Assembly (NCBI RefSeq): GCF_000720115.1
Contig: NZ_JOIR01000009.1
Location: 118,203 to 182,202 of the forward strand
Direction: 5' to 3'
From: Streptomyces sp. NRRL F-2580
Lineage (GTDB): Bacteria; Actinomycetota; Actinomycetes; Streptomycetales; Streptomycetaceae
Length of the DNA stretch: 64,000 nucleotides
Position numbers and translations under genes: made by a program. A model generated the notes under the pieces. That model ran no database searches. It was given only the letters and a program-made list of their open reading frames with translations, and was not told where the DNA came from. Of this stretch, positions 59,225-64,000 are shown one piece after another (position 1 is the first letter of the stretch; each line of letters starts with the position of its first letter).

Positions 59225-59884
59225 TCAGCGCAGCAGGGAGATCGGACGCGCGGGGCTCGCAGGGGTGGGGTACATGGGCGGCAGGGGGGTCGCGGCGGTC
59301 GACAGGAGGGTCGGGACGGCCGCGGGCGTGGGCATGCGTTCCCGGACCGACGCGTCGGCCACGGGCAGGGCGGGGCCGGTCCTGGAGGCGGGCGCGGGGG
59401 AATCCCCCCGGACGTTCGGGTCCAGGCCGTCCTGCGGCAGCGCACCGCCCAGGGCGAGCGCGGCCAGTGACACGGCTCCGGCGGCGACGAAGGCGAACCG
59501 ACGGCGCGGCCGGCCCACCTCGTGTATGCGGAAACCCTCCTGCTGCGGCCGGGCGGCCGGGGACAGCCCGTACGCGAACGCGTCGAAGGGGCCGGCAGCC
59601 GTCGGGCCCGGCGGACCGCCGAGAGGGCCGGAGGAGCCGTCGGAGCCGCCGCCCGGCAGCCCCTGCAGCCGCGCCAGCAGTCCCGCGGACAGCGGCGGGG
59701 GCGCGCTCTCCACGAACATGGTCTTCAGGCGGCGCTGGGCATCGGCCTCGGCCTTGCACTTGGCGCATGTCGCCAGGTGGGCCAGGACCCGCTCCCGTGC
59801 GTCGTGCTTCAGCTCCCCGTCCACCAGGGCGGCGAGCCGGTCGCCCAGGTGCTGTTCGGCAGGAGACGGACTGACTTCGCTCAC
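59225..59884 (-). CDS. Zinc-containing anti-sigma factor (RseA-like)
   Basis: A 219-aa protein from GTG 59884; its start overlaps the sigma-factor stop (GTGA), indicating coupled production. The N-terminal ZAS motif is exact: H36-x3-C40-x2-C43 ('HLATCAKC'), the zinc-binding site that holds the ECF sigma factor. A Gly/Pro-rich region follows, then one predicted membrane segment near 150-172 ('[18 protein letters not shown]') and an extracellular tail. It sequesters its sigma factor until envelope or redox stress. Similar to M. tuberculosis RseA (Rv1222). Confidence 0.92.
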   Translation of the reverse strand: MSEVSPSPAEQHLGDRLAALVDGELKHDARERVLAHLATCAKCKAEADAQRRLKTMFVESAPPPLSAGLLARLQGLPGGGSDGSSGPLGGPPGPTAAGPFDAFAYGLSPAARPQQEGFRIHEVGRPRRRFAFVAAGAVSLAALALGGALPQDGLDPNVRGDSPAPASRTGPALPVADASVRERMPTPAAVPTLLSTAATPLPPMYPTPASPARPISLLR

Positions 59885-60660
59885 TCGGCTCCGCCCTCTC
59901 CCCCGGCGCCGGGGGCGCCCATGGACACGCCCGCCAGGGCGCGCTGCTCCGCACGGGCCTCGGGAGACCGGTGCTTGAGCGCCTTGCGCAGGTGCGAACG
60001 GCCCCGGTGGATACGGCTGCGCACGGTGCCGAGCTTCACGCCGAGCGTGGCGGCGATCTCCTCGTACGACAGCCCCTCGATGTCGCACAGCACCACGGCC
60101 GCGCGGAACTCGGGCGCGAGGGTGTCCAGCGCCTGCTGGACGTCCGCGTCGAAGTGGGTGTCGTGGAGCACCTGCTGCGGGGACGGCTCACGGCTCGGCA
60201 GCCGCTCGGCGGCGTCGTCGGCGAGCGCGTCGAAGCGGATCCGTTGCTTGCGGCGGACCATGTCCAGGAACAGGTTCGTCGTGATGCGGTGGAGCCAGCC
60301 CTCGAAGGTGCCGGGCGTGTACGTGGAGAGCGAGCGGAAGACGCGGACGAAGACCTCTTGGGTCAGGTCCTCGGCATCGTGCTGGTTACCCGTCAGACGG
60401 TAGGCAAGGCGGTAGACCCGCGCGCTGTGCGTGCTGACGATCTCCTCCCACGAAGGAGGGGTCCACGCCTGGGAGCCCGCATCGGCGGCAAAGGTCGCGG
60501 TGGTTGCGGCGTCGGCGGTGTGGAAGCGGTCAGCAATGTAGGTCACGGATTTCGGCTCACCCGCCGACCAGAAGAGGCGTCTCAGCACGCCCCTACGATC
60601 CACAGGCGCAGCCGCACCTCCCCTGTCGGCTCTGGTGGTGTCCAGTGGAGTCCCTACCAT
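59881..60660 (-). CDS. ECF sigma factor (SigE-like, envelope stress)
   Basis: A 259-aa protein from ATG 60660 with GAGGGGG a few bases upstream; GTG 60666 is an in-frame alternative. Region sigma-2 lies at about 75-140 ('[20 protein letters not shown]', '[18 protein letters not shown]') and region sigma-4 at about 185-240 ('[14 protein letters not shown]', '[20 protein letters not shown]'). A ~70-residue N-terminal extension precedes. It is co-translated with its zinc anti-sigma and followed by htrA, as sigE-rseA-htrA in M. tuberculosis. No symbol is given because 'sigE' denotes a different sigma factor in Streptomyces. Confidence 0.94.
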   Translation of the reverse strand: MVGTPLDTTRADRGGAAAPVDRRGVLRRLFWSAGEPKSVTYIADRFHTADAATTATFAADAGSQAWTPPSWEEIVSTHSARVYRLAYRLTGNQHDAEDLTQEVFVRVFRSLSTYTPGTFEGWLHRITTNLFLDMVRRKQRIRFDALADDAAERLPSREPSPQQVLHDTHFDADVQQALDTLAPEFRAAVVLCDIEGLSYEEIAATLGVKLGTVRSRIHRGRSHLRKALKHRSPEARAEQRALAGVSMGAPGAGGEGGAE

Positions 60661-60837
60661 AGCCACCCCCTCTGTCAGCTCCGGATAAGCGTTTTTGCAG
60701 TATCTTTACGCGGGATTTAGGTCCCGGAGCGGCCCCGGCCGTCGATCTGCCCGGCGCCGTCCTTCTCATCCCGCATACACCCTGCACAACGCCCGGTCCC
60801 ATCTGCGGGTTCCCGACGTCAGCGGATACAGTCACCG

Positions 60838-61500
60838 TTGCGCCAACTATGGGGACAGGAGAGGGTCATTACCGGCAACCGGCAGACGAGCTGGGCGTTC
60901 GCCGACGCGTTTGTCGCCGAGGACGACGCTCTGCGATGGGCCCGCGACCGGTCCAGGGAAGCGGGCCTGCGCTCCGTCTCCCCCGGCACCGGGGCCGCGC
61001 TGCGCCTGCTGGCCGCCACCGCGGACGCCAAGGCGGTCGCCGAGATCGGCACCGGAACGGGCGTCTCCGGCATCCACCTCCTGCACGGCATGCGCCCCGA
61101 CGGGGTGCTGACCACGGTGGATCCCGAGCCGGACCGGCAGGCCTTCGCCCGCCAGGCCTTCCGCGCCGCCGGCTTCGCGGGCAACCGCGCCCGCTTCATC
61201 CCCGGCCGCGCCCTCGACGTCCTGCCCCGGCTCGCCGACGGCGGGTACGACCTCGTCTTCTGCGACGGGGACCCCACCGAGTCCCTCGACTACCTCGCCG
61301 AATCGTTGCGGCTGCTGCGCCCCGGCGGGCTGGTGTGCTTCGAAGGGGTCTTCTCCGACGGCCGTACGGTCGACTCCGCGGCCCAGCCTGTGGAGGTGCT
61401 CCGCGTCCGCGAGCTGCTGCGCAGCGTCCGGGAGAGCCCGGCCCTGGAGGCGGCGCTGCTGCCGGTGGGCGACGGGCTGCTCTGCGCCGTCCGCCGCTGA
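60838..61500 (+). CDS. O-methyltransferase (class I SAM-dependent)
   Basis: A 220-aa frame from TTG 60838, or 210 aa from a possible ATT start at 60868. The ribosome-like AGGAGAGG sits just before that ATT (six nt from GGAG). SAM motifs: 'AVAEIGTGTGVSGIHLLHGM' (motif I), 'TVDPEPDRQAFARQAF', 'YDLVFCDGDP' and 'GGLVCFEGV'. It resembles catechol/caffeoyl-CoA-type small-molecule O-methyltransferases; Rv1220c lies at the same place, divergent from sigE. Substrate unknown. Confidence 0.88.
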   Translation: MRQLWGQERVITGNRQTSWAFADAFVAEDDALRWARDRSREAGLRSVSPGTGAALRLLAATADAKAVAEIGTGTGVSGIHLLHGMRPDGVLTTVDPEPDRQAFARQAFRAAGFAGNRARFIPGRALDVLPRLADGGYDLVFCDGDPTESLDYLAESLRLLRPGGLVCFEGVFSDGRTVDSAAQPVEVLRVRELLRSVRESPALEAALLPVGDGLLCAVRR

Positions 61501-61534
61501 GCGCCGCACGCCGGCCGCGCGGCCCCTCCTGGGC

Positions 61535-62152
61535 TCAGCTCAGGAGCGCGAAGGTGAGCGCGGCCGTGCCGCCCAGGGCGGCGCCGGCGAGCAGCTGAGC
61601 CGGGGTGTGCGCCTTCAGCACCAGGCGGGACCAGCCGACGGCGGCGGCGATCAGCGCCGCGGGGAGCACCGGCGGGCCGAAGACGAGCGCCAGGATCATC
61701 ACCGCGCCGCCGGCCACCGACATGTGGATCGATATCTGCCAGCCGACCGTGACCAGCAGGGACGAGACGAGGCCCACGAGCATCGCGACGACGAGCGCGA
61801 AGACCTCCCCGGGTGCGCCGAGGACGTGCAGCAGGGTGATCCCGGCGACGACGGAGAGCAGGCTCAGACCCATCGGGACGAGCCGCTGGCGCCGCACCCG
61901 AATGTGCTGGTCGGTCAGTGCCCCCCGGCGGACGCCGAGGACGATGACGGCGATCGGGACCACGCCGCAGAACAGGGCGCCGAGCAGGCCCCAGCCGAGC
62001 CCGGTCCACGAGGCGGTGCTGTGCCAGCCGATCAGCAGGAGCAGGGCCACCACCAGGTTCGCCGGCGCCAGCACGTCGGAGAGGACCCGGGCCGCCTTCT
62101 GGCGGGGGCTGCAGTCCGCGAAGGCGGGCGGCGCAGGCGGGGAGAAGGTCAC
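61535..62152 (-). CDS. PAP2-family phosphatase-like membrane protein
   Basis: A 205-aa protein from GTG 62152 (CGGAG nine bases upstream); GTG 62185 is an alternative start. It has six membrane segments and PAP2-like features: 'VRRQRLVP' (motif 1 region), 'QISIHMSVAGG' in place of PSGH, and 'GWSRLVLKAHTPAQLLAG' (SR...H motif 3). Such proteins dephosphorylate lipid phosphates, e.g. undecaprenyl diphosphate. The motif-2 deviation makes activity less certain. Downstream of and convergent with the methyltransferase gene. Confidence 0.8.
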   Translation of the reverse strand: MTFSPPAPPAFADCSPRQKAARVLSDVLAPANLVVALLLLIGWHSTASWTGLGWGLLGALFCGVVPIAVIVLGVRRGALTDQHIRVRRQRLVPMGLSLLSVVAGITLLHVLGAPGEVFALVVAMLVGLVSSLLVTVGWQISIHMSVAGGAVMILALVFGPPVLPAALIAAAVGWSRLVLKAHTPAQLLAGAALGGTAALTFALLS

Positions 62153-62271
62153 GGCGTGGCTCCGGAGGGATCTGTCCTCGAACACGACACAACGCTGCCC
62201 CGGCCGCTGATCGCGGTCGGGGCAGCGCAGAGAATGCAGAAGGTGGAAGTGCTGTCAGCGTCCTTGGGGGG

Positions 62272-62439
62272 TCAGCCGACGACCTTCTTCAGGGCGTCAC
62301 CCAGGGCGTCCGCCTCATCAGGGGTCAGTTCGACGACAAGCCGACCGCCGCCCTCGAGCGGTACGCGCATGACGATGCCCCGCCCCTCCTTGGTGACCTC
62401 GAGCGGGCCGTCGCCCGTCCGCGGCTTCATGGCCGCCAT
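62272..62439 (-). CDS. DUF3117 small protein
   Basis: A 55-aa protein from ATG 62439, reading MAAMKPRTGDGPLEVTKEGR at the start and ending 'ALGDALKKVVG'. This is the highly conserved actinobacterial DUF3117 family. It is encoded on the minus strand just 119 bp upstream of the PAP2 gene. A compact beta-sheet protein of unknown role. GGGGAACG sits before the start. Confidence 0.93.
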   Translation of the reverse strand: MAAMKPRTGDGPLEVTKEGRGIVMRVPLEGGGRLVVELTPDEADALGDALKKVVG

Positions 62440-62772
62440 GCTCGTTCCCCTTCCTGAAACCAGCTCATCGTCAGCCGACGGCCCCGTTCAGGCGCCTAAT
62501 ACCCGGCATCGAACACATTGCTTCCCAGCCATTATCCCGCATGTCAGGACCCGATGACCAACATCGCCCGGGAACGCTTGCGCAACGCGCTCGACCAAAA
62601 CCACTCATTTCGGGGACCCGCCTGCGATACTGCGCCGCCGCACCCCGGGAACGGCTCCGGCTTTCTTTGACGCACATCACATGTGCGCACCGCGTCCGGT
62701 CCGCCATGCTGGCCCTTGCACCGGCCGGTACCGGCCGGTAGCCAAGCCCGCGACGAAGGGGGACCCCCTGCC
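62440..62772. other. Intergenic region between DUF3117 and crotonase genes
   Basis: 333 bp without a gene. On the minus strand TTGGTC and GATAAT separated by 19 bp (62561-62531) could be the DUF3117 promoter. On the plus strand 'TTTGACGCACATCACATGTG' (about 62663-62685) has TTGACG and an inverted repeat, but no clear -10. Nothing else seen. Confidence 0.35.
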
Positions 62773-63576
62773 ATGGCCGACAGCGTGCTCTACGAAGTGA
62801 CCGACGGACTCGCGACCATCACGATCAACCGTCCGGACGCGATGAACGCGATGAACACCGAGGCCAAGGTCGCCCTGCGCGACGCGGTCGAGGCCGCGGC
62901 CGGGGACACGGCGGTACGGGCCGTCCTGCTGACCGCGACCGGAGACCGGGCCTTCTGCGTGGGCCAGGACCTCAAGGAGCACATCGGCAACCTCGCCTCG
63001 GACCGCGAGAGCGGTACCTCGCTGACCATGAGCACGGTCGCCGACCACTACAACCCGATCGTGCGGGCGCTCACCGAGATGCCGAAGCCGGTCGTGGCCG
63101 GGGTGAACGGCGTGGCGGCCGGGGCGGGCTTCGGCTTCGCGCTGGCGGCGGACTTCCGGGTGGTCGCCGACACCGCCTCCTTCAACACCTCGTTCGCCGG
63201 GGTGGCGCTGACCGCCGACTCCGGGGTCTCGTGGACCCTCCCCCGCCTGATCGGCGGCTCCCGCGCCGCGGACCTGCTGCTCTTCCCGCGGTCGGTCAAG
63301 GCCCAGGAGGCGTACGAGCTCGGCATCGCCAACCGCCTGGTGCCCGCGGGCTCCCTGCATGCCGAGGCCGAGGCGGTGGCCCGCACCCTCGCCGCGGGCC
63401 CCACGGTCGCGTACGCCGCGCTGAAGGAGTCCCTCGCCTACGGGGCCTCCCACTCCCTCGCGGACGCCCTGGCCCACGAGGACGTCCTCCAGACCCGCGC
63501 GGGGGCCTCCGAGGACCACGGCATCGCCGTCCAGGCCTTCCTCGCGAAGCAGCCCCCGAAGTACCTCGGCCGTTAG
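62773..63576 (+). CDS. Enoyl-CoA hydratase/isomerase (crotonase) family
   Basis: A 267-aa protein from ATG 62773 preceded by GGGGGACC. Oxyanion-hole segments 'AFCVGQDLKE' and 'GVNGVAAGAGFGFALAADF' (in parts) are present. The later acidic site 'TADSGVSWTLPRLIG' has Asp rather than the typical hydratase Glu, as in PaaG/PaaB-type isomerases, so isomerase or ring-epoxide isomerase activity is more likely than hydration. Followed by the terminal repeat block, with no paa genes nearby. Confidence 0.9.
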   Translation: MADSVLYEVTDGLATITINRPDAMNAMNTEAKVALRDAVEAAAGDTAVRAVLLTATGDRAFCVGQDLKEHIGNLASDRESGTSLTMSTVADHYNPIVRALTEMPKPVVAGVNGVAAGAGFGFALAADFRVVADTASFNTSFAGVALTADSGVSWTLPRLIGGSRAADLLLFPRSVKAQEAYELGIANRLVPAGSLHAEAEAVARTLAAGPTVAYAALKESLAYGASHSLADALAHEDVLQTRAGASEDHGIAVQAFLAKQPPKYLGR

Positions 63577-63604
63577 GCTCCCGCCCGGGGACGCCGCCGC
63601 CGGT

Positions 63605-63860
63605 GCTCGGCCCCAGACCCCGCGCCTCAAACGCCGGCGAGGCTGAATGGTGCGGCGCAGCTGGACGGTGTGCGGCGCAAAGACCGGGCTCCGCCCCGCA
63701 CCCCGCTCCTCAAACGCTGGCGAGGCTGAATGGTGCGGCGGGGTCGGATGGTGGGCGGAGGCCGGAGTAGCGCGCCGCAGCTGGACGGCGCGGCCCAAAA
63801 ACCGGGGCTCCGCCCCGCACCCCGCTCCTCAAACGCCGGAGGGGCTGAATTTGCGCGGCG
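63605..63860 (+). repeat. Three tandem copies of the dispersed repeat
   Basis: Copies with core CCTCAAACGCYGG at about 63619-63646, 63701-63727 and 63820-63847; the second and third are 119 bp apart and share 'gctccgccccgcaccccgctcctcaaacg'-type flanks (quoted in part). Each is followed by 'ggctgaat..tgcgcgg'. The rest of 63577-64000 has no convincing gene. Confidence 0.85.
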
Positions 63861-64000
63861 AGGCTGGATGGTGGAACGGGGCTGAGGGATCGGGGCAGCC
63901 GGGCCGGTTGGGACGGGGGTGGGTGTGTGTCGGGGTGATCCCCGCAGGGTGCCGAACGCAACGAGGCTGCGCTCTCCGACCCCTCGACACGTTCGGCGCC

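Noticed and set aside
1..64000. tRNA, rRNA, CRISPR array, prophage or insertion sequence
   Set aside because: No tRNA-like clover leaf, regularly spaced repeat-spacer array, integrase, transposase or structural phage gene was found while reading; repeats present are REP-like or in-frame tandem repeats.

Overview
This is 64 kb of high-GC actinobacterial chromosome. Third-codon GC bias, frequent GTG starts, a WhiB-family regulator, mycoredoxin, AdnAB and TatB all point to Streptomyces or a close relative. No rRNA, tRNA, CRISPR, phage or insertion-sequence gene was seen. Gene order matches the conserved actinobacterial core: the blocks resemble M. tuberculosis Rv3197-Rv3211 and Rv1220c-Rv1232c (from memory, not searched).

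Layout. 1-3.8 kb: three AIM24-family proteins, one fused to TerD, then a zinc peptidase. 3.9-8.2 kb: a ThiF/E1-like protein, an AarF/ABC1 kinase, a zinc-ribbon protein, and the WhiB7-type regulator wblC with a small coupled gene. wblC has a ~620-nt leader carrying an upstream ORF and an intrinsic terminator. 8.2-21.2 kb: nucleic-acid and redox maintenance (UvrD2 helicase, mycoredoxin, NudC, M20 dipeptidase, AdnB, AdnA, an alkyltransferase-like protein). 21.3-27.2 kb: a kinase-like/YbhN-type membrane protein, a secreted lipoprotein peptidase and MoeZ. 27.3-32.2 kb: a four-gene envelope/polysaccharide locus (Spherulin-4 protein, epimerase, repeat-rich membrane protein, PelF-like glycosyltransferase). 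32.4-38.1 kb: an oligopeptide ABC operon with a leader peptide and attenuator. 38.1-47.8 kb: DUF3152 metallopeptidase, hydrolases, TetR regulator, DUF3107, ferritin-like protein, DEAD-box helicase that appears to start at CTG, a 50-aa microprotein and MarC. 47.8-56.3 kb: PHP phosphoesterase, DUF6758-like and SUFU-like proteins, CorA with a structured leader, a LolA/LppX-like lipoprotein, MgtE-N/CBS and DUF1003 proteins, Mrp. 56.4-62.4 kb: TatB, HtrA, a zinc anti-sigma factor and its ECF sigma factor (envelope stress), a divergent O-methyltransferase, a PAP2 protein and DUF3117. 62.8-63.6 kb: a crotonase, then tandem copies of a dispersed repeat.

The genes are mostly housekeeping and stress functions: DNA-end processing, antibiotic-stress response, redox and NAD turnover, envelope stress, magnesium handling and peptide uptake. 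The most unusual signals are regulatory leaders (wblC, the peptide-uptake operon, corA), the compact Pel-like polysaccharide locus, and a dispersed GC-rich repeat (core CCTCAAACGCCGG) that lies between genes and also within coding sequence.
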